The position numbers and the translations under genes are program-made. This document shows, piece by piece, positions 48,529 through 56,541 of a DNA stretch of 64,000 nucleotides. Within the stretch, counting starts at the first letter, position 1, and every line of letters begins with the position of its first letter. The stretch comes from G942493275 sp942493275. GTDB lineage: Bacteria; Actinomycetota; Coriobacteriia; Anaerosomatales; PHET01. Location: positions 558,001 to 622,000 of the forward strand of contig OW818687.1 in assembly GCA_942493275.1 (NCBI GenBank). The letters are read 5' to 3'. The notes under the pieces were generated by a model, which did not search any database, was not told where the DNA came from, and saw only the letters and a list, made by a program, of their open reading frames with translations.

Positions 48529-48918
48529 GTGCAGATCAAATATGTCAGCCTCATGGTCGAGGACCAGGAACGCGCCTTGAAGTTCTACTCGGAGATTCTC
48601 GGATTCAAGAAGGTAGCCGATGTCCCGGCCGGTGATTACCGGTGGCTCACCGTGACCTCGCCCGACGGACCCGAAGGCGTCGAGCTCCTGTTGGAGCCCA
48701 TGGCATTCCCGCCGGCCCGGGAGTATCAGAAGGCGCTGTTCGAGGCCGAGATACCAGCCACCCTCTTTGTCACGACTGACATCCAGGGCGACTTCGAGCG
48801 GATGAAGTCGGCCGGCGTTGTATTCCGAGGTGAACCGGCCGACATCGGTCCATCCATCATCGTGGTATTCGAGGACACCTGCGGCAACCTCATCCAACTG
48901 GTCCAGATGGCGGTCTGA
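48529..48918 (+). CDS. VOC family protein
   Basis: A 129-residue protein: IKYVSLMVEDQERALKFYSEILGFKKVADVPAGDYRWLTVTSPDGPEGVELLLEP and VVFEDTCGNLIQLVQM are a complete VOC fold with His/Glu metal positions partly changed. GTG 48529 after GGGAGG. Similar to PhnB/glyoxalase-like proteins of unknown substrate. Confidence 0.9.
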   Translation: MQIKYVSLMVEDQERALKFYSEILGFKKVADVPAGDYRWLTVTSPDGPEGVELLLEPMAFPPAREYQKALFEAEIPATLFVTTDIQGDFERMKSAGVVFRGEPADIGPSIIVVFEDTCGNLIQLVQMAV

Positions 48919-48962
48919 CGCCGACTTGCGCCGAAGGTCGCACCTGATGCGCACTTTCGGCC

Positions 48963-49022
48963 AGCGCGCCCCTGATTCGCATATCCTGTGGATCAGCGGC
49001 GCGCAGGTGAGGCGCGCAGACG
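48963..49022 (+). repeat. attC relic (type C-like)
   Basis: GCGCCCCTGATTCGCATATCCTG and CGGCGCGCAGGTGAGGCGC resemble the arms and loop of types B and C. No CTAAC or GTTAG end remains. It lies just before the gene at 49045, whose paralogue is a bona fide cassette. Confidence 0.55.
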
Positions 49023-49044
49023 ACAGGAATCAAGGGAGTCATTT

Positions 49045-49503
49045 GTGATCACCGAGAACGAACGGCAGCACATCGTTGACGAAGAACACCTGCGACTGCT
49101 GCCAGTGCTCTACTGGGTTCAGGGCGGCCTGATGGCGCTCTACTCCCCCGTGGCACTGATCTACGTCGTGCTCGGCATCACGATCGCGATGGCTCCAGTC
49201 GATGGTTCCTCGCCCCCGCCCGACGCCTTCGGTTGGATCTTCGCCGGCGTCGGGGCGGTTGCGTTCGTGCTTGTCGCAGGCATCGCGGCGCTCACAATAC
49301 TCACCGGGTTCTGGATTCGAAATCGCAGGCACCGCACCGCCTGCCTCGTCATAGCCGGCATGTCGTGCCTGACTGTTCCCTACGGCACCATGATCGGGGT
49401 GTTCAGTCTCATCGTGCTGCTTCGCCCGTCAGTCAAAGCCCTGTTCGATGGAGCGAGCATGGGGAGCCACGAGGCGGAACCTGCGGTGGAAATGGCCTCA
49501 TGA
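49045..49503 (+). CDS. Three-helix membrane protein, paralogue of cassette 8
   Basis: A 152-residue protein. It shares with the cassette gene at 21417-21896 the segment IVDEEHLRLLPVLYWV, the ALTILTGFWIRNRRHRTACLVIAGMSC core and LLRPSV. GTG 49045 follows GGGAG. Helices lie at about 22-48, 66-90 and 100-125. Function unknown. Confidence 0.75.
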   Translation: MITENERQHIVDEEHLRLLPVLYWVQGGLMALYSPVALIYVVLGITIAMAPVDGSSPPPDAFGWIFAGVGAVAFVLVAGIAALTILTGFWIRNRRHRTACLVIAGMSCLTVPYGTMIGVFSLIVLLRPSVKALFDGASMGSHEAEPAVEMAS

Positions 49504-49880
49504 CGCAACCCGATCGCACCATCATGGATCTGGGGAGTCGCACCGCTCAGTTGTGCATCCAGGGCACTCAGGCGGAGTTCGAGCGAAGGATCGACGACGC
49601 GCGTCGGCTCTTTGGCGAGGCATGGGATGCGGCCGTTGATGGGTACGACGCCTCGATGGCTGCCCACTACATCGCCCACCTCGAACCCGATCCCGCAGGC
49701 TCGCTGCGGTGGAACATCATCGCGCTTCAGCGTGGTCAGTCAGACGAACGCGCGTTAACGTTCATGGGTTCGCTGCTCGTCAGTCTCGGTGGCTCCTACG
49801 AGCAGCACGGCGAAACCGAACTGGCCGAGCACTACTTCGCTCTGGCCGCCGAACACGGCGTCGTGCACCACCGCGGATAG
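49500..49880 (+). CDS. TPR-like soluble protein
   Basis: A 126-residue protein. LFGEAWDAAVDGYDASMAAHYIAHLEPDPAGSLRWNIIALQRG and LGGSYEQHGETELAEHYFALAAEHG form tetratricopeptide-like helix pairs. ATG 49500 overlaps the preceding stop (ATGA), so it is coupled to the membrane protein. It may be a protein-protein adaptor. Confidence 0.7.
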   Translation: MTQPDRTIMDLGSRTAQLCIQGTQAEFERRIDDARRLFGEAWDAAVDGYDASMAAHYIAHLEPDPAGSLRWNIIALQRGQSDERALTFMGSLLVSLGGSYEQHGETELAEHYFALAAEHGVVHHRG

Positions 49881-49908
49881 CGTCAGGCCCTGCGACGGTA
49901 AGATGAGC

Positions 49909-49915
49909 GTTAGGG
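49909..49915 (+). other. Isolated GTTAGGG crossover-like heptamer
   Basis: The string GAGCGTTAGGGGG before the gene at 49926 matches the right end of an attC, but no arm is seen on its left. It could be chance. Confidence 0.3.
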
Positions 49916-49925
49916 GGTGTTTGCC

Positions 49926-50270
49926 ATGCAACTAGCCCTGTCCATGCTCGTCGGCCTGGCCGTCGGAGTCGGTCTCTTCATGGCGACTCGAAAGCATGCC
50001 GGCATCGCGATGTGGACCGCCATCGTCTTGGGGGCGATCGGAAGCACGCTCTTCCTCGCAAGCATCAACGGCTGGTTCCTTCCCGACCTCGGCAGGTTCG
50101 GCATCATCGGAATCGGCCTGCTCTCTGGTATTGCGACCACGCTTGCCGTGGGCTGCGTGCTAAGAGGCGAGAGACGGCCGCTCAACTGGGTTGCTGTCGC
50201 AGTCGCAGCACCGCCCGTGCTCTTCCTGCTCGTGTTCGGAATCGCCGAGGCTCTCGGCCCACCCCATTAG
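49926..50270 (+). CDS. Four-helix membrane protein
   Basis: A 114-residue protein with helices at about residues 3-20, 27-45, 55-75 and 88-108. ATG 49926 is 10 bases after AGGGGG; GTG 49917 is in frame. No family recognised. Confidence 0.62.
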   Translation: MQLALSMLVGLAVGVGLFMATRKHAGIAMWTAIVLGAIGSTLFLASINGWFLPDLGRFGIIGIGLLSGIATTLAVGCVLRGERRPLNWVAVAVAAPPVLFLLVFGIAEALGPPH

Positions 50271-50374
50271 ACAGCCCTGCGTCGGGCGGCCCGCTCGCGG
50301 GAACGACAGTGTGCGTTCCGCTTCATCGTTGCGGGCATACACAGTGAGTACGTCCACCGTCATGGGAGGCCGAG

Positions 50375-50770
50375 ATGCTCAAGGGTTTTCGGGACTTCAT
50401 ACTCAGAGGCAACGTCGTCGATCTGGCAGTGGGTGTCGTGATCGGCCTCGCGTTCGGCGCTCTGGTCAACTCGTTTGTCGAGAACCTGATCATGGCTCCG
50501 ATCGCGGCGCTCTTCGGCGAGCCATCCTTTGACGCTCTCGCCGTCGGACCGTTCAAGTACGGAGCGTTCCTGACGGCGCTGATCCAGTTCCTGCTCATCG
50601 CCGGGGCCGTCTACTTCTTCGTGGTCTCGCCCATGAACGCGATGATGAAGCGGCTGGGGCGTATCGAGGAACCTGTGCCGATGCGCGACTGCCCCTCGTG
50701 CCTGCAAAGCATCCCCGTTGCCGCATCGAAGTGCATGTACTGCACCGTCGATCTGCCTCCGCAGTCGTAG
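50375..50770 (+). CDS. mscL: Large-conductance mechanosensitive channel with C-terminal zinc ribbon
   Basis: A 131-residue protein. MLKGFRDFILRGNVVDLAVGVVIGLAFGALVNSFVENLIMAPIAALFG is the MscL N-terminal helix and TM1, and FLTALIQFLLIAGAVYFFVVSPMNAM is TM2. The C terminus carries CPSCLQSIP and CMYC, a small zinc-ribbon-like knuckle in place of the usual amphipathic bundle. It releases solutes under hypo-osmotic shock. ATG 50375. Confidence 0.93.
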   Translation: MLKGFRDFILRGNVVDLAVGVVIGLAFGALVNSFVENLIMAPIAALFGEPSFDALAVGPFKYGAFLTALIQFLLIAGAVYFFVVSPMNAMMKRLGRIEEPVPMRDCPSCLQSIPVAASKCMYCTVDLPPQS

Positions 50771-50782
50771 CCGCGTCGAAGT

Positions 50783-51160
50783 CTATCTACAGAGCGCCAG
50801 AGCCTCGTCGAGATCCCGGAAGCGCACCGCTCCGTCCTCGATGTCGAACAGCAACGGGTGCGCGCGCATCTGCTTCAGGGTGTCGAGGGAATCGGCATCC
50901 GCATCAGCAGCTGGCACGACCGCATATCGCGGCGGCATACCGCTCACCCACGCACCCTGGTACATGAGGTCGTAGACCGCATCGCTTGCACTGGGCTTCA
51001 CCTCGAATACCGCTGCTGCGACGTCGTTGTCGCCCATGACGTAGAGCGCACGGTTCGAACCGGTCGAGTCACCGGCAAGATGCTGCCCTCGACGAGCCAG
51101 TTCGGCATGAAGCGCACGCCGAACGACGCCCAGGTCGAGCGAGTCGTGGTTCTCGGTCAT
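50783..51160 (-). CDS. Uncharacterised soluble protein
   Basis: A 125-residue acidic protein from ATG 51160. It reads as a plausible alpha/beta protein (RALYVMGDNDVAAAVFEVKPSASDAVYDLMYQGAW, PRYAVVPAADADADSLDTLKQM), with no family recognised. The reverse frame is also open but lacks such organisation. Confidence 0.6.
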   Translation of the reverse strand: MTENHDSLDLGVVRRALHAELARRGQHLAGDSTGSNRALYVMGDNDVAAAVFEVKPSASDAVYDLMYQGAWVSGMPPRYAVVPAADADADSLDTLKQMRAHPLLFDIEDGAVRFRDLDEALALCR

Positions 51161-51278
51161 GCGCAACACCCCTCGCTTCATCATCGCAACAGAAAGTGCC
51201 CACGACGGTATCACGTGGGGCCGTCTCAGGCAGCGGGTATCAAGAAGTGACCGCCGAGGGTCCAAGGAGGGCATCAGC

Positions 51279-51677
51279 ATGGCGACAAGCGAATCGCCGG
51301 AGGGCAAATCCCCGTCCGAGCTGATAGACGAGCGCATCGCGGAGCTCGGCGACTGGCGGGGCGAGATGCTCGGCCGTCTGCGCGCCCTGATCAAGGACGC
51401 CGATCCTGAGATCACCGAGGAGTGGAAGTGGCGAGGCGTTCCGGTGTGGTACCACGATGGCATGGTCTGCTCGGGTGAGACCTACAAGAGCGTCGTGAAG
51501 ATGACGTTCGCCAAGGGCGCGGCTCTGGATGATCCCTCGAACCTGTTCAACTCCTGCCTCGACGGCAACGCGAGGCGGGCGATCGACTTCCACGAGGGCG
51601 AGACGATAGACGAGGACGCGCTGAAGAACCTCATCCGCGCCGCCGTTGCCCTCAATTCGTCCCAGGACCGCCGCTGA
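51279..51677 (+). CDS. DUF1801 family protein
   Basis: A 132-residue protein: SELIDERIAELGDWRGEMLGRLRALIKDADPEITEEWKWRGVPVWYHDGMVCSGETYKSVVKMTFAKGAALDD is typical DUF1801, as is IDFHEGETIDEDALKNLIRAAV. ATG 51279 after CAAGGAGG. Related to 39408-39812. Confidence 0.9.
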   Translation: MATSESPEGKSPSELIDERIAELGDWRGEMLGRLRALIKDADPEITEEWKWRGVPVWYHDGMVCSGETYKSVVKMTFAKGAALDDPSNLFNSCLDGNARRAIDFHEGETIDEDALKNLIRAAVALNSSQDRR

Positions 51678-51687
51678 TCGCGCAGCC

Positions 51688-52053
51688 TCACCCTTTGGGC
51701 GGCTCGAACAACTGACGCACCTCGACCCCGCCTTCGCGGGTGGCCGGGTGCGCCCCGGCGACCCGCACCGCGACGTCGAGGTCGGGCGCAGAGACCACGA
51801 AGAAGGCTGCGGCAACCAGGTCGGACTCGATGACAGGGCCGCTTCGCACCTCGTCGCCGACGATTGCTGTCGCAGCGGTGCTGGGCTCGAACGCGAATCC
51901 ACGCTGACCAGAGAAGTAGGTGCCGCCGAGGACCTTGCCCCCGAGCTTCTTGGCTTGCGCCGGGTAGTCGTCAAGCAGCTCCAGATAGTCGTCGGTGAAC
52001 GCCGTATGGTCGGCGGGTGCTGGCGAGTACACGAGGATTCCGAACTGCGGCAT
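51688..52053 (-). CDS. YCII-related (dimeric alpha-beta barrel) protein
   Basis: A 121-residue protein. MPQFGILVYSPAPADHTAFTDDYLELLDDYPAQAKKLGGKVLGGTYFSGQ and VRSGPVIESDLVAAAFFVVSAPDLDVAVRVAGAHPATREGGVEVRQLF match the YCII/DGPF family common in actinobacteria. ATG 52053. Role unknown; related proteins accompany sigma factors elsewhere. Confidence 0.87.
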   Translation of the reverse strand: MPQFGILVYSPAPADHTAFTDDYLELLDDYPAQAKKLGGKVLGGTYFSGQRGFAFEPSTAATAIVGDEVRSGPVIESDLVAAAFFVVSAPDLDVAVRVAGAHPATREGGVEVRQLFEPPKG

Positions 52054-52159
52054 GTTGGTCTCCCTGAGTCGGTGTCCCCTACCTTCTACCCCACGCCGGT
52101 CGTTCAGCCACTCGCGAGGGTAGAATCGGGTAGTCGCTGCACGAGGGAGTGATTCAGCC

Positions 52160-52648
52160 TTGCCGAGTTCCAGCTTGTTCACGGTACGTGCTCTAGGCCC
52201 GGACGACATCGAGCCGATGCGGGCCACGCTTGCGGTGTTCGCCGAAGCCTTCGATGACGCGGATACGTACTGCAGTGCCCAGCCTGGCTCGGACTACCTG
52301 CGGCGCCTCCTCGGCGGGGAGTACTTCATCGCGATCGCGGCGTTCGAGGGCGAGAGAGTTATCGGCGGAATCGCGGCTTACGAACTCCAGAAGTTCGAGC
52401 AGGAGCGCAGCGAGATCTACATCTACGACCTGGCGGTTGCGGAAGCACACCGGCGAAAGGGCGTGGCGAGCGCGCTGATCGAGGAGACCCAGCGCATCGC
52501 CAAACAGCGAGGGGCCTGGGTTGTCTACGTGCAGGCTGACCTGGGCGACGACCCCGCGATCGCGCTCTACACGAAGCACGGGACACGCGAGGATGTGCTC
52601 CATTTCGACATCGCACCGGAGCCCGAAGGCGGCGAAGATGCAGGATAG
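52160..52648 (+). CDS. AAC(3)-I-like N-acetyltransferase
   Basis: A 162-residue GNAT. AVFAEAFDDADTYCSAQPGSDYLRRLLGGEYFIAIAAFEGERVIGGIAAYELQKFEQERSEIYIYDLAVAEAHRRKGVASALIEETQRIAKQRGAWVVYVQADLGDDPAIALYTKHGTREDVLHFDI follows the AAC(3)-I (gentamicin acetyltransferase) family block for block. TTG start at 52160. It may acetylate aminoglycosides; activity has not been shown. Divergent from the YCII gene. Confidence 0.85.
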   Translation: MPSSSLFTVRALGPDDIEPMRATLAVFAEAFDDADTYCSAQPGSDYLRRLLGGEYFIAIAAFEGERVIGGIAAYELQKFEQERSEIYIYDLAVAEAHRRKGVASALIEETQRIAKQRGAWVVYVQADLGDDPAIALYTKHGTREDVLHFDIAPEPEGGEDAG

Positions 52649-52922
52649 CGGGATGCCCCCGGCGCAGAACGCCGCCAACCCGAGCTCACCCTGGCCCGTC
52701 GTCTCGATCGTCGTGGGAGCAATTCTCGTACTCATCGGGCTCTTCCTTGCCGGCAGCTACGTCTTCTCGGCGGTGATCGAGCGCATCGGCGAGCCCGACC
52801 AGTCTCTCCTGTTCTGGTACCTCCCGCTGCTGCTCGTGGGAATCATGGCGTTGATCATGGGAGCGGCCCTCGGGGTCATCGGAATCCTTCGCTTGCGCGG
52901 AAACACGAGGAGGCGCTCGTGA
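52638..52922 (+). CDS. Two-helix membrane protein
   Basis: A 94-residue protein with helices at about residues 18-45 and 60-82. ATG 52638 overlaps the acetyltransferase stop by 11 bases, and its own stop overlaps the DUF1697 start, so the three form an operon. No family recognised. Confidence 0.68.
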   Translation: MQDSGMPPAQNAANPSSPWPVVSIVVGAILVLIGLFLAGSYVFSAVIERIGEPDQSLLFWYLPLLLVGIMALIMGAALGVIGILRLRGNTRRRS

Positions 52923-53452
52923 AGTACGTCGCACTGCTCCGCGGCATAAACGTCGGGGGCAATCGCAAGGTCGACATGAAGCAGCTCAAGGCCGTCTTCG
53001 AAGCGGCTGGCATGGAGGACGTGCGCACGTACATCAACTCGGGCAACGTCATCTTCGGCAGCGACGCGGTCGATGCCGGTCGGCTGCGAACCAAGCTGGA
53101 GAAGGCAATCGAGGCCGAGTTCGGCTTCCCCGTCCGGGTGCTGTTGCGGGACGTCGACGCCATCCGAGCCACGCTCGACGTGCTGCCGGACCACTGGGCC
53201 AACGACGAGTCTGCGAAGTGCGACGTGATCTTCCTCGCCGAGGAGCTCGATAGCCCCGATGTTCTCGGCCAGCTCGTCATCAAGCCCGACATCGACGAGG
53301 TGCTCTACAGCCCGGGTGCCGTGCTGTGGCGAGTCGAGCGACCGCTCGTCACCCGGAGCGGGCTGCTGAAGATCGTTGGGACCGAGTTCTATGCACAGGT
53401 GACCGTGCGCAACTGCAACACGCTGCGCAAGCTCGCCGCGATGATGGAGTGA
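52919..53452 (+). CDS. DUF1697 family protein
   Basis: A 177-residue protein. KYVALLRGINVGGNRKVDMKQLKAVFEAAGMEDVRTYINSGNVIF is the diagnostic N terminus of DUF1697, and RVLLRDVDAIRATLDVLPDHW continues it. GTG 52919 overlaps the previous stop. Function unknown. Confidence 0.93.
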   Translation: MKYVALLRGINVGGNRKVDMKQLKAVFEAAGMEDVRTYINSGNVIFGSDAVDAGRLRTKLEKAIEAEFGFPVRVLLRDVDAIRATLDVLPDHWANDESAKCDVIFLAEELDSPDVLGQLVIKPDIDEVLYSPGAVLWRVERPLVTRSGLLKIVGTEFYAQVTVRNCNTLRKLAAMME

Positions 53453-53462
53453 GGGAGAGCCG

Positions 53463-53987
53463 ATGACGCGTCCGAAGTTCGCATGGTGGAAGCTCGTGGC
53501 GACGTGGGCCCTGTTCCTCGGCCTGCACTTCTCGTACGAGACGTTTCCCAACCTGCTGTTCAAGCTGATCGGCGAGGAGGGCGAGACGACCTTCTTCCAC
53601 ATGAAGATGCTGTTCTTCGCCTACGTGATCGTGTCGCTGGTCGAGTTAGTCGTGCGGCGCAAGGGCCTCGCCTCAGCGAGCGGCTTCGCCTACTCTCGCG
53701 CGCTCATCGCGGTCGCCTACCCCTGGCTCACGATCACCCTGTGGTTCGCCGCCGAGGCGCTCGGCTTCACGATGCCCAACCTCACCGTCGAGCTCATCTA
53801 CGCGAACGTCGTGACGGTGCTCGGCATCTACATCGCACTTCGGATGGAGGAGCTGCTCGACGACGTCGAGTTCCGCCCCTCGATGAAGGCGCTCACCGTC
53901 ATCGTGTTTGCGTGCGCGGTGCTGAGCTACACCGCCTTCTCGTTCACCACCCCGATGCCGTTCTTCACGACACCGGCGGGCTTCTGA
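53463..53987 (+). CDS. Five-helix membrane protein (DUF6512-like)
   Basis: A 174-residue protein with helices near residues 12-28, 45-65, 75-98, 105-123 and 137-160. HFSYETFPNLLFKLIGEEGETTFFHMKMLF resembles the DUF6512 pattern, not certain. ATG 53463, 10 bases after the DUF1697 stop. Confidence 0.68.
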   Translation: MTRPKFAWWKLVATWALFLGLHFSYETFPNLLFKLIGEEGETTFFHMKMLFFAYVIVSLVELVVRRKGLASASGFAYSRALIAVAYPWLTITLWFAAEALGFTMPNLTVELIYANVVTVLGIYIALRMEELLDDVEFRPSMKALTVIVFACAVLSYTAFSFTTPMPFFTTPAGF

Positions 53988-53988
53988 C

Positions 53989-54291
53989 GTGACCGACTAC
54001 GTGCACCTGGGAGTGATCGGCGTCTACGCCGTGATGGGCACGATCACGTTTCTTGCCTACGGTTTCGACAAGAAGGCGGCGAAGCGTAGGCGGCGGCGCA
54101 CTCCCGAGGCCACGCTGCACGCTCTGTCGCTGTTGGGCGGCTGGCCCGGTGCGATCATTGGCCAGCAGGTCTATCGTCACAAGACCAAGAAGCAGCCGTT
54201 TCGCACCATCTTCTGGCTCACAGTCCTCGGCAATCTCGCAATCCTCGCCTGGCTCGTGGCAAGCGGCGCGCTCGGCTCAGCGGCAGGGTAG
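53989..54291 (+). CDS. DUF1294 family membrane protein
   Basis: A 100-residue protein. FLAYGFDKKAAKRRRRRTPEATLHALSLLGGWPGAIIGQQVYRHKTKKQPFRTIFWLTVLGN is the diagnostic DUF1294 sequence, with helices at 5-22, 45-60 and 75-95. GTG 53989 is one base after the previous gene, so it is coupled. Function unknown. Confidence 0.93.
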   Translation: MTDYVHLGVIGVYAVMGTITFLAYGFDKKAAKRRRRRTPEATLHALSLLGGWPGAIIGQQVYRHKTKKQPFRTIFWLTVLGNLAILAWLVASGALGSAAG

Positions 54292-54292
54292 C

Positions 54293-55126
54293 CTACTCGG
54301 CCTCGGCGGCCTCGAGTTCGCGCTCGAGCATGACGAGCTTGCGGTCGGTTCCCCACCGGTAGCCGCCCAGCTCGCCGGTGGAGCGCAGCACCCGATGACA
54401 CGGGATGAGGTAGGCGACCGGGTTCGCGCCCACCGCGTTGGCGACCGCTCGCGACGCCGTGGGCTCGCCGATCCGCTCGGCCAGGTCGCCGTAGGAGATG
54501 ACGCAGCCCGGCGGGATCCGCAGGAGTGCCTCCCACACCTTGAGCTGGAAGTTGGTGCCCTTCAGGTGCAGCGGCGCCGGCGCGGCCGTATCGACAGGTC
54601 CGAAGATGCTCGCGAGCAACTCCGCGATGGCCGCGTCGTCCCGGACGATCGCGGCGTCACGCCAGTCTGCCGAGAGGCGCGCGAAGACCTCGGTCTCGTC
54701 CTCGGAGTCGAAGAACTGGAGGCCGCAGATGCCGCGGTCCGTCTCGGCGGCCAGACAGCGGCCGAATGGCGTGTCGCCGACCCCATAGCGGACCTCGAGG
54801 CCCTCGCCGCGATTGCGCAGCTCGCCCGGCGTCATCGCTTCGGCGGTGATCATGAGGTCGTGCAGCCGCCCGGGGCCGCTCAGTCCAACCTCGAACGCGG
54901 TGTCGATCACGGCTCGCGATTCTTGGAGGAGCGTCTTGGCGCGCGTTGCGGTCAGGTGCTGCAGGAAGCGCTTAGGGCTGACCCCCGCCCAGCGCACGAA
55001 CAGCCGTTGGAAGTGGTACGGGCTCAGGCCGACGTGCTCGGCGACTTCATCGAGTGTCGGCTGGCGCTCGACGTTCTCGGCGATGTAGATGATGGCGTCT
55101 CGTATGCGCTCGTAGTCGGTGCTCAC
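54293..55126 (-). CDS. Ada-like AraC regulator fused to O6-methylguanine-DNA methyltransferase
   Basis: A 277-residue protein. An AraC helix-turn-helix pair (about 1-95: PTLDEVAEHVGLSPYHFQRLFVRWAGVSPKRFLQHL) is followed by the methyltransferase domain with active-site PCHRV at NPVAYLIPCHRVLRSTGELGGYRWG. It lacks the N-terminal zinc phosphotriester domain of full Ada. It repairs O6-alkylguanine and may regulate. GTG 55126 starts STDYERIRDAI. Confidence 0.93.
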   Translation of the reverse strand: MSTDYERIRDAIIYIAENVERQPTLDEVAEHVGLSPYHFQRLFVRWAGVSPKRFLQHLTATRAKTLLQESRAVIDTAFEVGLSGPGRLHDLMITAEAMTPGELRNRGEGLEVRYGVGDTPFGRCLAAETDRGICGLQFFDSEDETEVFARLSADWRDAAIVRDDAAIAELLASIFGPVDTAAPAPLHLKGTNFQLKVWEALLRIPPGCVISYGDLAERIGEPTASRAVANAVGANPVAYLIPCHRVLRSTGELGGYRWGTDRKLVMLERELEAAEAE

Positions 55127-55303
55127 GTGTGCGACTCCTGAGGTCACTCGGTTCCACACCCGACGATACGACCTGCGGCGTGCGCACACCACCCGATTCT
55201 TGCGCTCGCGCGAAGTTCACCTCCCGAAAGCGGGCATCAATCGTTATCATGCGTGGGCGGCCTCGTGCCCCGACAGACCCCCTGCGACGAAACGCGGTGA
55301 ACG

Positions 55304-55639
55304 ATGAGCGACACCCCCACGTGTCCCGAATGCGGCTCTGAGTACGTCTACGAAGACGGCAACCTGCACGTGTGCCCCGAGTGCGCGCACGAGTGGCCGA
55401 TCGGCTCGACCCCGGCAGCCGGCGGGCTCGTCGTGAAGGACGCGAACGGCAACGTGCTGGCCGACGGCGACTCCGTGACGGTGATCAAGGACCTCAAGGT
55501 CAAGGGCACCTCCTCGGTCGTGAAGGTCGGCACCAAGGTGCGCAACATCCGGCTCGTCGAGGGCGACCACAACATCGACTGCAAGGTCGACGGCGTCGGC
55601 GCGATGTCGCTGAAGTCGGAGTTCGTGAAGAAGGCGTGA
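55304..55639 (+). CDS. PhnA/YjdM family zinc-ribbon protein
   Basis: A 111-residue protein. CPECGSEYVYEDGNLHVCPECAHEW is the zinc ribbon, and VVKDANGNVLADGDSVTVIKDLKVKG plus VKVGTKVRNIRLVEGDHNIDCKVDGVGAMSLKSEFVKK the C-terminal beta domain. Named after phosphonate utilisation, but its molecular role is unsettled. ATG 55304. Confidence 0.93.
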   Translation: MSDTPTCPECGSEYVYEDGNLHVCPECAHEWPIGSTPAAGGLVVKDANGNVLADGDSVTVIKDLKVKGTSSVVKVGTKVRNIRLVEGDHNIDCKVDGVGAMSLKSEFVKKA

Positions 55640-55674
55640 GCGACACCACACACGACCTGGGCAGGAGCTAGCCG

Positions 55675-56526
55675 ATGACCGCGAGCGAGACCTATCTCGA
55701 GTGTCCGGTGTGCCAGCAGACCCTCGCGCGTGAGGGCTCGACGCTCCGCTGTGAGTCCGGGCATGCGTTCGACGTCGCACGCGAAGGCTACGTCAACCTG
55801 CTCACCTCGCAGCACCGACGCCGCAACATCGAGGGCGACCCTGCCGAGATGATCGCCGCTCGCAGGCGCTTCCTCGAAGCCGGTCACTACGCGCGGCTCC
55901 GTGACGCTCTTGCCGAGCGCACTGCGGCGGTCCTCGCGCGGATGGAGGCCGGCGCGCGCGCATGCGTCGCCGAGATCGGCTGCGGCGACGGCTACTACGT
56001 AGGCACCATCGCCGAGCTCGCTGCCGCCGCCTACGACAACGTGGCCTTCCTCGGCTCCGACCTCTCGAAGCCGGCGGTCCGCTCGGCAGCGAAACGATAC
56101 CCGGATGTCACGGTATTTGTCGCCGACACCCACCGGCGCATCTACCTGCGCAGCGATTCGGTCGACGTGCTCCTCGATGTCTTCGCACCGCGCAATGCCG
56201 AGGAGTTCGCGCGTGTACTCTCCCCCACCGGCCGGGCGCTGGTCGCAATCCCCGCCGAGGACCACCTGGCGTCGCTTCGCGAGCAGCTCGGGCTTCTCGG
56301 GATCCAAGAGGCCAAGGAGCGCGTCATCACCGAGCAGTTCGAGGGGAAGCTGCGGCTCGTGGACCGCACGGAGGTACGGCACCCGCTGTCGCTGACCGCC
56401 GAGGCGGTCGGGGACCTGGTCGCGATGGGCCCCAACCGCTGGCACCAGGGCGAGACTCCTGCCGCGCCCGAGGCGGCCGAGACCACGGCGTCGTTCGTCG
56501 TGATGGAGTTCGAGCTGGCGCAGTAG
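55675..56526 (+). CDS. RlmA-like rRNA guanine methyltransferase
   Basis: A 283-residue protein. A zinc finger CPVCQQTLAREGSTLRCESGH at about residues 11-31 precedes FDVAREGYVNLL and a Rossmann methyltransferase domain with CVAEIGCGDGYYVGTI, as in RlmA(I/II), which methylates 23S rRNA G745/G748. ATG 55675. In some actinobacteria related proteins give resistance to self-made tylosin-type drugs. Confidence 0.88.
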   Translation: MTASETYLECPVCQQTLAREGSTLRCESGHAFDVAREGYVNLLTSQHRRRNIEGDPAEMIAARRRFLEAGHYARLRDALAERTAAVLARMEAGARACVAEIGCGDGYYVGTIAELAAAAYDNVAFLGSDLSKPAVRSAAKRYPDVTVFVADTHRRIYLRSDSVDVLLDVFAPRNAEEFARVLSPTGRALVAIPAEDHLASLREQLGLLGIQEAKERVITEQFEGKLRLVDRTEVRHPLSLTAEAVGDLVAMGPNRWHQGETPAAPEAAETTASFVVMEFELAQ

Positions 56527-56541
56527 CCGGCGCGGCGGCGT

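Noticed and set aside
52121..52126. TAGAAT before the AAC(3)-I-like gene as an attC relic
   Set aside because: The GGGTAGAATCG string recalls attC loops, but no arms or ends flank it; it may just be a -10 box.
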